Source: an uncultured Clostridium sp. (lineage in GTDB: Bacteria; Bacillota; Clostridia; TANB77; CAG-508). From it: DNA of 30,744 bases. The stretch's first letter is position 1. Every line of letters starts with the position of its first letter. Under the pieces are notes generated by a model, which was given only the letters and a program-made list of their open reading frames with translations, had not been told where the DNA came from and did no database searches. The stretch is taken from positions 1 to 30,744 of the forward strand of contig USMK01000017.1 of the NCBI GenBank assembly GCA_900555835.1. The letters run 5' to 3'. Position numbers and translations under genes: made by a program. Below, one piece after another: positions 8,719-16,654 of the stretch.

Positions 8719-9342
8719 TTAAGAATTCATTTTGGAAAAGGCTCTATCTTTTTTCATGAATAAATCATAGAGCCGTTGGGATTCTTTAAGAAGATTTGAA
8801 AATTTGTTTATATCTGATTTAATACATCTTTTCTGACTTCTTGAAAGATTACAGTATTTTTCGTTTGCATCTAAAAGTTGAAACAAAATCTCTGGGGAAG
8901 CTTCTAGGTCGATTAGTGTAGAAATTACCATGTCTACATTTTCGGCTGTTTCCATATCAAAGGTTTTGAGTTCGTTTTTGTGAAGCAACGAAATTTGTTT
9001 ATTGATGTCTGGGTACAATTTTGTGACGTCCTTAAAATTTTTTTCATGCCACATAATTTGTTCTGAAAGATTATTGTTGCTTTCTCTAAGAGATGTGTTA
9101 AATCTTTCAGAGATGGCAAGATAATTTTCTGTTTCTTTTAATTTTATTTGTAGGTTATCCATTTTTTGGTTCATGTACAAATAAAAAAGAAAGATAATGA
9201 TTAAACATAACAGAAAAATGGCTAAAAGTAAGGTATCAAAATTTACGTAATTAAATAAAAACTTTTTCTCAGCTGCATATGCTTTGCCAAGGTTGAATAT
9301 TACTAATAATCCTAAAATAATGCTTTTTGTGATGAGTTTCAT
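8719..9342 (-). CDS. Unknown secreted or membrane-anchored coiled-coil protein
   Basis: I do not recognise this 207-residue protein. It begins with a likely signal peptide (MKLITKSIILGLLVIFNLGK, then AYA before AEKK, residues 1-23), followed by a short loop and a strong transmembrane helix (near 37-57). Residues 58-105 look like a coiled coil (MDNLQIKLKETENYLAISER region), and the C-terminal half is helical and charged with two cysteines. So a soluble helical domain is anchored by one or two membrane segments. ATG at 9340-9342 follows AGGAG at ten bases. It is monocistronic, with a consensus promoter, a leader of about 110 bases and a terminator. It contains an in-frame CGG (in ESQRLYDL, plus 8771-8773 region) about 20 residues before the end; a +1 shift there would give an alternative short C terminus. 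Confidence 0.65.
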   Translation of the reverse strand: MKLITKSIILGLLVIFNLGKAYAAEKKFLFNYVNFDTLLLAIFLLCLIIIFLFYLYMNQKMDNLQIKLKETENYLAISERFNTSLRESNNNLSEQIMWHEKNFKDVTKLYPDINKQISLLHKNELKTFDMETAENVDMVISTLIDLEASPEILFQLLDANEKYCNLSRSQKRCIKSDINKFSNLLKESQRLYDLFMKKDRAFSKMNS

Positions 9343-9401
9343 AAAGCTTGACTCCTCTCGTAATGACGATTGTAAAAATATTTATGTAAAACTAACATTG
9401 G

Positions 9402-9415
9402 AGGGGCGTTCCCCT
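9402..9415 (-). other. Small GC-rich hairpin in the leader of the coiled-coil gene
   Basis: AGGGG (9402-9406) pairs with CCCCT (9411-9415) across a 4-base loop, inside the untranslated leader of the gene at 8719-9342. There is no U-tract and it is too far from the start codon to block the ribosome binding site directly. The gene-free stretch 9343-9683 also holds the promoter at 9460-9487 and a possible 24-codon reading frame at 9572-9646; I could not place a convincing recG promoter in it. Confidence 0.4.
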
Positions 9416-9459
9416 GAACTAATTAGTGTGAAAGGGGAAAATAAATATATTATATATAA

Positions 9460-9487
9460 ATTATAACATATTACCATTAAATGTCAA
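9460..9487 (-). promoter_or_regulatory. Consensus sigma-A promoter of the coiled-coil gene
   Basis: On the minus strand: TTGACA, 16 bases, TATAAT, both boxes perfect. It gives a leader of about 110 bases before the ATG at 9342. Confidence 0.8.
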
Positions 9488-9571
9488 TAGACGATGGAAA
9501 TAAAAGTAAAATGATGAAATATATAGTGTGAATACTTTCACTGAAAATGGGCCGTTGAAAAAGGAGTAAAG

Positions 9572-9646
9572 TTGGTAGGGTTGTTGATTTTAAATTTTAT
9601 ATTTTTATTTTTTACATTAGGAAGTTGGAGACTTGTCATTGATTAA
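9572..9646 (+). CDS. Possible 24-residue hydrophobic leader peptide ahead of recG
   Basis: TTG at 9572 is preceded by AAAGGAG at five bases, and the frame runs 24 codons to TAA at 9644-9646. The peptide is largely hydrophobic (LLILNFIFLFFTLG in the middle) and ends WRLVID. Its end precedes the favoured recG start by 37 bases. It could be a small membrane peptide or a translational leader, but a frame this short can arise by chance, and the ribosome binding site is the only real support. Confidence 0.2.
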   Translation: MVGLLILNFIFLFFTLGSWRLVID

Positions 9647-9683
9647 ATTGGGATTTCAGTATATAATGTTTTTGGTGATTTTA

Positions 9684-11729
9684 GTGGATTTAAATAAGGA
9701 TGTTAAATATATAAAGGGTGTTGGGCCTAATAGGGCTGGTTTGCTTAATAAATTGGGGATTTTTACGTTGGATGATTTAATTACATATTATCCAAGGGAT
9801 TATGAGGATAGGAGTAAGCCTAAGAAGATTTGTGATGTGGTAAATGGGGAAGAAGTTTTGGTTCAAGGTATTGTGCAGAGTAAGCTTGTTGAGTCTAGAA
9901 TAAGAAAAGGTTTGACTTTGTATAGGACGAAAATTGCAGATGATACTGGGTTTATGGAGATTGTATGGTATAATCAGAGTTATTTGAAAAATCAGATTAA
10001 ACAGGGGCAAGTTTATAATTTTTTTGGTAAGGTTAGCTTAAAATACAACAAAAAAGAAATGAATTCTCCAGTATTTGATATTGATACTAAGACTAAAAAT
10101 ACTGGAAAAATAGTGCCATTATATCCGCTTACATATAGTTTATCTCAAAATGTATTAAGAGGTATTATTGAAAATGGAATAAAAGAAATAGAGGGACAAT
10201 TGCCAGAAACATTGCCCGAGTATATTGTGAAAAATTATAGTTTATATGATATAAATACAGCCATAAAACAAATTCATTTTCCGGATAATTTTGAAAAATA
10301 TGAATTAGCACGAAAGAGATTGGCTTTTGAGGAATTACTAATAATGCAACTGGCTTTACTAACACTAAAAAAATCGTATACGCATCAAGAAAAAGGAATT
10401 GTATTTGATAAAAATATAAAAATGGCAGATTTAATAGATAATTTACCATTCAAACTAACAAAAGCACAGTTAAGAGTCTTAGAGGAAATAGACAACGATA
10501 TGGAAAGCGAAAAGCCAATGAACAGACTATTGCAAGGAGATGTAGGCTCTGGAAAAACTATTGTATCAATTATATCTGCATATAAAGCCGTAAAAAGTGG
10601 ATATCAGGTAGCGATAATGGCTCCAACAGCAATTTTAGCAAGCCAGCATTTAGAAAGTTTTACACTGATTTTGGGTGCATATGGAATAAAATGTGAATTG
10701 CTAATAAGTAATATTACCAAAAAAAGAAAAGAAGAAATGTTAGAAAGACTAAAAAATGGCGAAATAGATGTAATAATAGGAACACATGCCTTGTTAGAAG
10801 AAAATGTAGTATTCAAAAATTTGGGATTAGTAGTAACAGATGAACAGCACAGATTTGGTGTAAAGCAAAGAGGAACAATAGTGGCAAAAGGCAATAATCC
10901 AGACACCCTTGTTATGACAGCAACCCCAATTCCAAGAACCTTGGCACTAATACTATATGCAGACCTAGACATATCAATAATAGATGAACTACCACCAAAC
11001 AGGCAAAAAATAGACACCTTTGCAGTAACAAAAAGATTAGAAGAAAGAGTAAACAACTTTGTAAAAAAACAAATAGACGAGGGAAGACAAGCTTATATTG
11101 TATGCCCATTAGTAGAAGAAAACGAAGAAATAAATGCACAATCAGTACTAGAACTTGCCGAAAGATACAAAAACGAAGTATTTGCAGATTATAAGGTAGA
11201 ATATCTACACGGAAAAATGAAACCAAAAGAAAAAGACGAAATAATGGAAAAGTTCAAAAAAGGAGAAATAGACATACTAATATCAACAACAGTAATAGAA
11301 GTAGGAGTAAACGTACCAAATGCCAGCATAATGATAGTAGAAAATGCCGAAAGATTTGGACTAGCACAACTACACCAACTAAGAGGAAGAGTAGGCAGAG
11401 GAGAATACAAATCATACTGTATACTAAAATACCAAGGAAACTCAGACATAATCAGACAAAGAATGAGCATAATGCAAGAAACCAATGACGGCTTCAAAAT
11501 ATCCGAAAAAGACCTAGAACTAAGAGGCTCAGGCGAATTCTTTGGCACCAAACAACACGGTCTCCCAGAATTCAAAATAGCCAACATATTTAAAGACATG
11601 CCAATGCTAAAAAATATCCAATCAATAGCCAGCAACATTTTACAAGAAGATCCAGAATTGGAACAAGAAAAAAATAAAAGATTAAAACACGAAGTCGAAA
11701 AGAAATTTGTAGAAAATATTGAGATGTAA
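9684..11729 (+). CDS. recG: ATP-dependent DNA helicase RecG
   Basis: RecG remodels stalled forks and Holliday junctions. From GTG 9684 it is 681 residues, the usual length. In order: helix-hairpin region VKYIKGVGPNRAGLLNKLGI, the wedge OB-fold, Walker A GDVGSGKT (near 285-292), APTAILASQH, GTHALLE, the DEQH box (near 386) in TDEQHRFGVKQR, MTATPIPRTL, then motifs V and VI in STTVIEVGVNVPNAS and QLHQLRGRVGRG, and the C-terminal TRG region. The frame is also open from TTG 9633 and ATG 9666, but family members start at the DLNKDVKYIKG block; GGTGA lies seven bases before GTG 9684. The sense strand switches near 10040 from T/G-rich to A/C-rich. It contains no CGG codon but several AGG codons, which must be read as arginine. 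Confidence 0.95.
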   Translation: MDLNKDVKYIKGVGPNRAGLLNKLGIFTLDDLITYYPRDYEDRSKPKKICDVVNGEEVLVQGIVQSKLVESRIRKGLTLYRTKIADDTGFMEIVWYNQSYLKNQIKQGQVYNFFGKVSLKYNKKEMNSPVFDIDTKTKNTGKIVPLYPLTYSLSQNVLRGIIENGIKEIEGQLPETLPEYIVKNYSLYDINTAIKQIHFPDNFEKYELARKRLAFEELLIMQLALLTLKKSYTHQEKGIVFDKNIKMADLIDNLPFKLTKAQLRVLEEIDNDMESEKPMNRLLQGDVGSGKTIVSIISAYKAVKSGYQVAIMAPTAILASQHLESFTLILGAYGIKCELLISNITKKRKEEMLERLKNGEIDVIIGTHALLEENVVFKNLGLVVTDEQHRFGVKQRGTIVAKGNNPDTLVMTATPIPRTLALILYADLDISIIDELPPNRQKIDTFAVTKRLEERVNNFVKKQIDEGRQAYIVCPLVEENEEINAQSVLELAERYKNEVFADYKVEYLHGKMKPKEKDEIMEKFKKGEIDILISTTVIEVGVNVPNASIMIVENAERFGLAQLHQLRGRVGRGEYKSYCILKYQGNSDIIRQRMSIMQETNDGFKISEKDLELRGSGEFFGTKQHGLPEFKIANIFKDMPMLKNIQSIASNILQEDPELEQEKNKRLKHEVEKKFVENIEM

Positions 11730-11749
11730 AAAAATAAGGAGTGATTCAT

Positions 11750-12199
11750 ATGGATTTTGTTGTTATCGCGGGAATTATAATTATTGCGTATTTAGTTAAT
11801 AAAACGGAATATAAAGGCCTAAAAATTTTATGCTATATTGCTATGCCTATAATAGGAGTATTATGGGAATACATATCTTGGCCTGACATAGTTGATTATA
11901 ATTGGGTAACAAGAGTTGAAAATCCATTTTTACCAAATTTAGTTAAAACCTTTTTCGTATATATGATTATATATTATACCATAGCTATAAAGAATAAATT
12001 AGGTATAAAATTAAGATATATTTTCATATTGATTGGTAGTCTACCGGTAGTCATTTCTCCGTTAGACGGTTATACTCATGAATTTGCTTTGGAATTTCAT
12101 CGTGCGTGTATATTCGATTTTCCATTTATAATACTTTTAATAGTATCATTTATAAGTGTTACAAACCAAATATCAAATATATTAAAAAGTAAAAAATAA
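11750..12199 (+). CDS. Small unknown integral membrane protein
   Basis: A 149-residue protein with about four or five hydrophobic helices (near 2-18, 28-45, 67-83, 88-107 and 119-137) and a lysine-rich end. I recognise no family. ATG 11750 is preferred because AAGGAG (11736-11741) ends eight bases before it; a GTG at 11741 in the same frame lies inside that site. The start is 20 bases after the recG stop with no terminator between, so it may be cotranscribed with recG. The palindromic repeat begins 51 bases after its stop. Confidence 0.7.
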   Translation: MDFVVIAGIIIIAYLVNKTEYKGLKILCYIAMPIIGVLWEYISWPDIVDYNWVTRVENPFLPNLVKTFFVYMIIYYTIAIKNKLGIKLRYIFILIGSLPVVISPLDGYTHEFALEFHRACIFDFPFIILLIVSFISVTNQISNILKSKK

Positions 12200-12250
12200 A
12201 AAGAAAAAACTAAAATTATCCTCAAGGTAGTTGTAGAAAAGGAGATAATG

Positions 12251-12402
12251 TAAAATTTATGTAATGACGAATGTGCCGCGGAGTAACCGTACGAAATCTT
12301 AATCAAATTTTATGAGGGAGCGAAGGCTTCGGAGAAGCTCGTAAGATTTAATTTAGATTTCGTAGGTTACTGTGGCAAGCCGAGGAATGAAATAAATTTT
12401 AT
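12251..12402. repeat. Palindromic intergenic repeat (MITE/REP-like), full copy
   Basis: About 150 bases of GC-richer DNA between a membrane protein gene and the por promoter. The outer arms are imperfect inverted repeats of nearly 50 bases: both ends read TAAAATTTAT inward, and TACGAAATCT on the left matches AGATTTCGTA on the right. The centre is a second, smaller palindrome with CGAAGGCTTCG inside GAGC...GCTC. The first 55 bases recur exactly, inverted, at 1-55. It encodes no transposase. The structure could fold as a branched hairpin in DNA or RNA. Confidence 0.75.
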
Positions 12403-12460
12403 ATTATTCTTTATTTGCAAACGGCCCATCCCAAAGCAACATCTTGAAAGTAGAATATTC

Positions 12461-12489
12461 TTGACATATTTTTGATAAAATAATATACT
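12461..12489 (+). promoter_or_regulatory. Consensus sigma-A promoter of the por operon
   Basis: TTGACA, 17 bases, TATACT. The predicted start is about 25 bases before the porC ATG, leaving just room for the ribosome binding site AAGGAGG. The gene-free stretch 12200-12519 holds this promoter and the palindromic repeat. Confidence 0.85.
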
Positions 12490-12519
12490 ATGTACAGAAA
12501 TATAAGGAGGTTTATCTTT

Positions 12520-13098
12520 ATGAATAATTTAATTGAAATTAGATGGCACGGACGTGGTGGTCAAGGTGCAAAAACCGCATCTTTGCTTTTAGCTGATGCA
12601 GCTTTCAACACAGGCAAATATATTCAAGGTTTCCCTGAATATGGCCCAGAAAGAATGGGTGCACCAATCACCGCCTATAACAGAATAAGCAATAGTCCCA
12701 TAAATATTCACAGCAATATTTACTATCCCGACTTTGTAGCAGTTGTAGACGACTCACTTCTAGAAAATGTTGACGTTACATCTGGTTTAAAAGAAGAAGG
12801 AGCAATTATAATTAACACAACAAAACCAGCTGACTATTTAAAATCTCATTTAAATGGTTACAAAGGTAATGTTTACACCATTGATGCAAGAAAAATTTCA
12901 CTTGAATGTTTAGGCAAATATTTTCCTAACGTTCCAATGCTTGCAGCTGTTGTAAAAGTTACAGGTGTTATGAGTGAAGAAGAATTTTTAGCAGATATGG
13001 TTGGTTCTTTCAAACACAAATTCGCAAAAAAGCCAGAAGTTATAGATGGTAATATGCAAGCTCTAAAAATAGCTTTAAAAGAAGTTAATAAAATTTAG
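12520..13098 (+). CDS. porC: Pyruvate/2-oxoacid:ferredoxin oxidoreductase, gamma subunit
   Basis: A 192-residue gamma subunit with the family opening RWHGRGGQGAKTASLLLADA and the FPEYGPERMGAPI motif. It is first in a four-gene porCDAB operon, the arrangement of heterotetrameric pyruvate:ferredoxin oxidoreductases, which convert pyruvate and CoA to acetyl-CoA, CO2 and reduced ferredoxin. A branched-chain 2-oxoacid substrate cannot be ruled out from sequence alone. ATG 12520 is chosen because AAGGAGG ends about nine bases upstream; an in-frame ATG at 12490 would fall at the promoter's -10 edge. Together with ackA 4 kb away it fits fermentative acetyl-CoA metabolism. Confidence 0.9.
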   Translation: MNNLIEIRWHGRGGQGAKTASLLLADAAFNTGKYIQGFPEYGPERMGAPITAYNRISNSPINIHSNIYYPDFVAVVDDSLLENVDVTSGLKEEGAIIINTTKPADYLKSHLNGYKGNVYTIDARKISLECLGKYFPNVPMLAAVVKVTGVMSEEEFLADMVGSFKHKFAKKPEVIDGNMQALKIALKEVNKI

Positions 13099-13116
13099 AA
13101 AGGATAAGTGATTTAC

Positions 13117-13407
13117 TTGGAAAAAATAGATTCAAAAATTACTTGGCAAAATATTACACAAGGCGGAAACATTTATACTGCTGGTAATGCCAAAGAATTT
13201 AAAACTGGTTCTTGGCGTAGTATTAAGCCAAAATATATAAGTGAAAAATGTACTCAATGTGGTCTTTGCTTCCCTGTTTGTCCAGATGATGCAATACCAG
13301 TTGGAAAAGATCAAAAAAGAGGAGATTTCGATTACGATACTTGCAAAGGATGTGGCGTATGTGCCAAAGTTTGTCCTTTCAAAGCAATTGAAATGGTAGA
13401 AAACTAA
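13117..13407 (+). CDS. porD: Pyruvate/2-oxoacid:ferredoxin oxidoreductase, delta (ferredoxin-like) subunit
   Basis: A delta subunit of about 96 residues with two [4Fe-4S] motifs, CTQCGLCFPVCP and CKGCGVCAKVCP, which pass electrons from the catalytic core to ferredoxin. The family opening KIDSKITWQNITQGGNIYTA is followed by the typical FKTGSWRSIKP. I prefer TTG 13117, which matches the family start. GTG 13108 is in frame but only three bases after GAAAGGA. The gene begins within 20 bases of the porC stop and ends 20 bases before porA. Confidence 0.9.
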   Translation: MEKIDSKITWQNITQGGNIYTAGNAKEFKTGSWRSIKPKYISEKCTQCGLCFPVCPDDAIPVGKDQKRGDFDYDTCKGCGVCAKVCPFKAIEMVEN

Positions 13408-13427
13408 TTTAAGGAGGAATATATAAT

Positions 13428-14615
13428 ATGAAAATAAGAGAAAGGTTAAGTGGAAACGAAGCAGCTGCAACCGCAATGAGACAAATCAATCCAGATGTTG
13501 TAGCAGCCTTCCCTATCACTCCATCAACAGAAATTCCACAATATTTTTCTAGTTTTGTTAGCAATGGAAAAGTAGATACAGAATTTGTCGCTGTTGAAAG
13601 TGAACATAGTGCTATGAGTGCTTGTATTGGTGCAGAAGCCGCAGGTTCCAGAGCTATGACAGCTACTTCTGCAAATGGAATGTCTTTAATGTGGGAAATG
13701 CTATATATTGCATCTAGTCTAAGACTTCCTATTGTTATGTCATTAGTAAACCGTGCAGTTTCAGGTCCATTAAATATTCATAACGATCACTCAGACGCAA
13801 TGGGTGCAAGAGATTCAGGATGGATTCAAATTTTCTCTGAAACCAACCAGGAAGCCTATGATAATTTACTAATGGCACATAGAATTGCTGAACACAAAGA
13901 TGTTCTACTTCCAGTTATGATATGTCAAGATGGATTTATAACATCACATGCAATTGAAAATATCGAACTTGAAGATGACGAAAGTGTAAAAAAATTTGTA
14001 GGAGAATATCACCCAGAGCATTATTTATTAAATGATAAAGAACCTATGGCAATTGGGCCACTAGACTTACAAGCATATTTATTTGAACATAAACGTCAAC
14101 AAGCATATGCAATGGAACAAGCTAAAAACGTTATTTTAGAAGTAGCACAAGACTTTGAAAAATTGACAGGCAGAAAATATGGATTTATAGAAGAATACAA
14201 AATGGAAGATGCAGAAATTGCAGTTGTTTGTATGAACTCAACAGCTGGAACAGCCAAACACACAGCAGATGTATTAAGAGAAAAGGGAATTAAAGCAGGT
14301 GTTGTAAAAGTTCGTGTATTTAGACCATTCCCTGCTGAAACCATTGCAAATGCCTTAAAAAATCTAAAAGCAGTTGCAATATTGGACAAGGCTGATGGGC
14401 TAAATGCAGTTGGTGGACCTCTATTTACAGATGTAACCTCTGGTATGTTTGTAAATGATGTAAAAGTTCCTTCTGTTAGCTATATTTATGGAATTGGAGG
14501 AAGAGATACAACAGAAGAAGATATTACCAAAGTTTATTTAGAATTACAAGAAATTGCAAAACAAAGTAAAGTAACTCATCCATATAGATATTTAGGTGTA
14601 AGGGGGGAAAACTAA
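13428..14615 (+). CDS. porA: Pyruvate/2-oxoacid:ferredoxin oxidoreductase, alpha subunit
   Basis: A 395-residue alpha subunit. It starts with the pyrimidine-binding domain (AAATAMRQINPDVVAAFPIT, ESEHSAMSACIGAEAAGSRA, TATSANGMSLMWEM), followed by NRAVSGPLNIHNDHSDAMGA and the RDSGWIQIFSETNQEAYD segment typical of pyruvate-type enzymes. The C-terminal transketolase-like domain includes KVRVFRPFP. With PorB it forms the thiamine-diphosphate active site. AAGGAGG lies ten bases before ATG. The stop overlaps the porB start codon by one base (TAATG), implying translational coupling. Confidence 0.95.
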   Translation: MKIRERLSGNEAAATAMRQINPDVVAAFPITPSTEIPQYFSSFVSNGKVDTEFVAVESEHSAMSACIGAEAAGSRAMTATSANGMSLMWEMLYIASSLRLPIVMSLVNRAVSGPLNIHNDHSDAMGARDSGWIQIFSETNQEAYDNLLMAHRIAEHKDVLLPVMICQDGFITSHAIENIELEDDESVKKFVGEYHPEHYLLNDKEPMAIGPLDLQAYLFEHKRQQAYAMEQAKNVILEVAQDFEKLTGRKYGFIEEYKMEDAEIAVVCMNSTAGTAKHTADVLREKGIKAGVVKVRVFRPFPAETIANALKNLKAVAILDKADGLNAVGGPLFTDVTSGMFVNDVKVPSVSYIYGIGGRDTTEEDITKVYLELQEIAKQSKVTHPYRYLGVRGEN

Positions 14616-15568
14616 TGGCATATAATTTAAAAGAAATAATAGCAAATAAACCATCTAGATTAACATCTGGTCATAGAATGTGTGCAGGTTGTGGAACACC
14701 TCCTATCGTCAGAATGGTTTTACGCGCATTAAAACCAGAAGATCATGCTGTTATATGTAATGCTACTGGTTGTTTAGAAGTTTCTACTTTCATATATCCT
14801 TATACTGCTTGGACAGATTCTTATATTCACACAGCATTTGAATGTGCAGGAGCAACAGAAGCTGGTGTTGAAGCCGCATACAAATCTTTAAAACGCCAAG
14901 GTAAATTACCAGAAGATAAAAACACTAAATTTATCACATTTGGTGGAGATGGCGGAACTTATGATATAGGCCTTCAAAGTCTTTCTGGTGCAATGGAAAG
15001 AGGCCACGACATGGTATATGTATGCTATGATAATGGTGCATATATGAACACTGGTATTCAACGTTCTTCTGCAACACCAAAATTCGCAGATACAACAACA
15101 TCTCCTGCCGGTTCTGTAATACCAGGAAAAATGCAATCTCGTAAGGATTTAACAGAAATTATGGTATCACACCATATTCCTTATGTAGCACAAACATTAG
15201 CTGTAAATAACTTTAAAGATTTATATGAAAAATCTGAAAAAGCCATTTATACAGAAGGTCCTGCTTTCTTAAACGTATTCTCACCTTGTCCAAGAGGTTG
15301 GGGCTACCCTACTGACGATTTAATGCTAATAAACAAATTAGCAATGGAAACCTGCTATTGGCCAATGTATGAAGTAATAAACGGAAAATACAAAATAAAT
15401 TACAAACCAAAAGAAAAAAAGCCAATAGAAGAATTTTTAAGGCCACAAAAACGTTTCAAGCATATGTTCAAACCTGGTAACGAATGGATGATAGAAGAAT
15501 TCCAAAAAGAAGTAGACACCAGATGGCAAGCATTGCTTGATTTGGAAGAAATAACAAATAAAGAATAG
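14615..15568 (+). CDS. porB: Pyruvate/2-oxoacid:ferredoxin oxidoreductase, beta (thiamine diphosphate) subunit
   Basis: A 317-residue beta subunit with the thiamine diphosphate/Mg motif starting GGDGGTYDIG (near 109) and ending in YDNGAYMNTG. The cysteines for its own [4Fe-4S] cluster are visible: CAGCG (Cys23, Cys26), ATGCLE (Cys53) and a fourth in FSPCPRGW. The opening SGHRMCAGCGTPPIVRMVL is typical. It overlaps porA by one base, with GGGGGG before the start. It is the last gene of the operon and is followed by a strong terminator. Confidence 0.95.
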   Translation: MAYNLKEIIANKPSRLTSGHRMCAGCGTPPIVRMVLRALKPEDHAVICNATGCLEVSTFIYPYTAWTDSYIHTAFECAGATEAGVEAAYKSLKRQGKLPEDKNTKFITFGGDGGTYDIGLQSLSGAMERGHDMVYVCYDNGAYMNTGIQRSSATPKFADTTTSPAGSVIPGKMQSRKDLTEIMVSHHIPYVAQTLAVNNFKDLYEKSEKAIYTEGPAFLNVFSPCPRGWGYPTDDLMLINKLAMETCYWPMYEVINGKYKINYKPKEKKPIEEFLRPQKRFKHMFKPGNEWMIEEFQKEVDTRWQALLDLEEITNKE

Positions 15569-15671
15569 AGCTTTTGGAAATTCCTGAATAGGTGTATGGG
15601 AAATAATTCCGGCACAAGCATTCCTTCTTTCAATTATGACATTATCCCGGTAAAATCAAATCACAATACAT

Positions 15672-15710
15672 AAAAAAGCAAGAACCTTAGTTAAAATTCT
15701 TGCTTTTTTT
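15672..15710. terminator. Bidirectional terminator between porB and the MYG1-family gene
   Basis: AAAAAAGCAAGAA (15672-15684) and TTCTTGCTTTTTT (15697-15709) form a 13-bp stem with A/T runs on both sides. It ends both converging transcription units. The 100 bases between porB and this hairpin show nothing I can name. Confidence 0.85.
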
Positions 15711-15712
15711 GG

Positions 15713-16615
15713 TTAGCAATTTACTGCTTTTTTTGCCATTTTAAGGGCATCTTGAAATGTTTCGGCTCCACCAATGAAGCCAGCTGGATGGCAGAATGTT
15801 GCTGTTTTAGTTTCCGCTACGTTTTGCAAGTCTTGGTCGCGAAGACCTCTCCATTCTGGTGGAACAGTTTTGCGTTGTCCAAAACTTTGAGGTGCATCTG
15901 GTACACATTGCCAATTATATCCACCTCTGTTAGATGGATACACCACAAACCAAATATCTTCGGCTTTTGGATTCTGACTACTAAAAACAAACTCTTCCCA
16001 AGGAGCATATTGTTTCAAAATCATAATATGTCCTTCTGATTCTGCAATAGCAGTTTCGACAATTTCCTTTGCTTTGGCTTTGGAATTTGCTGATTTTAAT
16101 GCATTTTCAAATATAATACCAGCAAATTCAACAGCTCTTTCAAAAGCTTTATCTGGTTCTTCATCGCTATCCCAGCTAGGATTGAATTCCTTAACAGTGT
16201 CCGAGATTGTTTTTGCAGATGTAGGATAATCAACCTTTGGCATTTTACCATTGTCAATAGCATCAATGCCTTGAATTAAATCTCGGTCAATTACATTCCA
16301 TACAAACTCCGGAGCATAAGTCTCTTGGACTACACGTGGTCCAAACTCTTTCCAGATTAAGCCACAAGCAGCATAAGGAACACCATTCTCGCGAGTACCA
16401 TTGCCACCTTTTTGGTGATGATCATATTGACCGAATCCAATGTCATATATAATAACATCTTCGCTCAAATTATCTGGAACTTTACAAGTACGAAGTACTT
16501 TTACTTCTCCAAATACCTTTGACAATATATATGTCGCCATTACATCATCAGCATGCATAGAACCTGCATGAGTTATCAGTTTTGCCTCTACTGCTTTTTT
16601 AGTCGTCTTAATCAT
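15713..16615 (-). CDS. MYG1-family (UPF0160) DHH-type predicted hydrolase
   Basis: A 300-residue protein of the MYG1/UPF0160 family. N-terminal metal-binding motifs are visible: THAGSMHADDVMATYIL (near 15-31) and YDHHQKGG (near 64-71), equivalent to the family's HxxxxD and DHHQ motifs. The C-terminal half carries the conserved WFVVYPSNRGGYNWQCVP and PPEWRGLRDQDL blocks and a final CHPAGFIGG. The eukaryotic member is a 3'-5' exoribonuclease; bacterial members are uncharacterised, so nuclease or phosphoesterase activity is an inference. ATG at 16613-16615 has AAGGAG about 12 bases upstream, which is long. It is monocistronic with a consensus promoter and a leader of about 110 bases that can form a long hairpin. 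Confidence 0.85.
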   Translation of the reverse strand: MIKTTKKAVEAKLITHAGSMHADDVMATYILSKVFGEVKVLRTCKVPDNLSEDVIIYDIGFGQYDHHQKGGNGTRENGVPYAACGLIWKEFGPRVVQETYAPEFVWNVIDRDLIQGIDAIDNGKMPKVDYPTSAKTISDTVKEFNPSWDSDEEPDKAFERAVEFAGIIFENALKSANSKAKAKEIVETAIAESEGHIMILKQYAPWEEFVFSSQNPKAEDIWFVVYPSNRGGYNWQCVPDAPQSFGQRKTVPPEWRGLRDQDLQNVAETKTATFCHPAGFIGGAETFQDALKMAKKAVNC

Positions 16616-16654
16616 TATTCGTCATTTCTCCTTTTTTTTTGCAATAAATTACTT

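Noticed and set aside
12097..12306. A 69-codon minus-strand frame running through the palindromic repeat
   Set aside because: It begins inside the repeat and overlaps a better-supported plus-strand membrane protein.
12251..12402. Insertion sequence
   Set aside because: No transposase or remnant is present; only the palindromic repeat.
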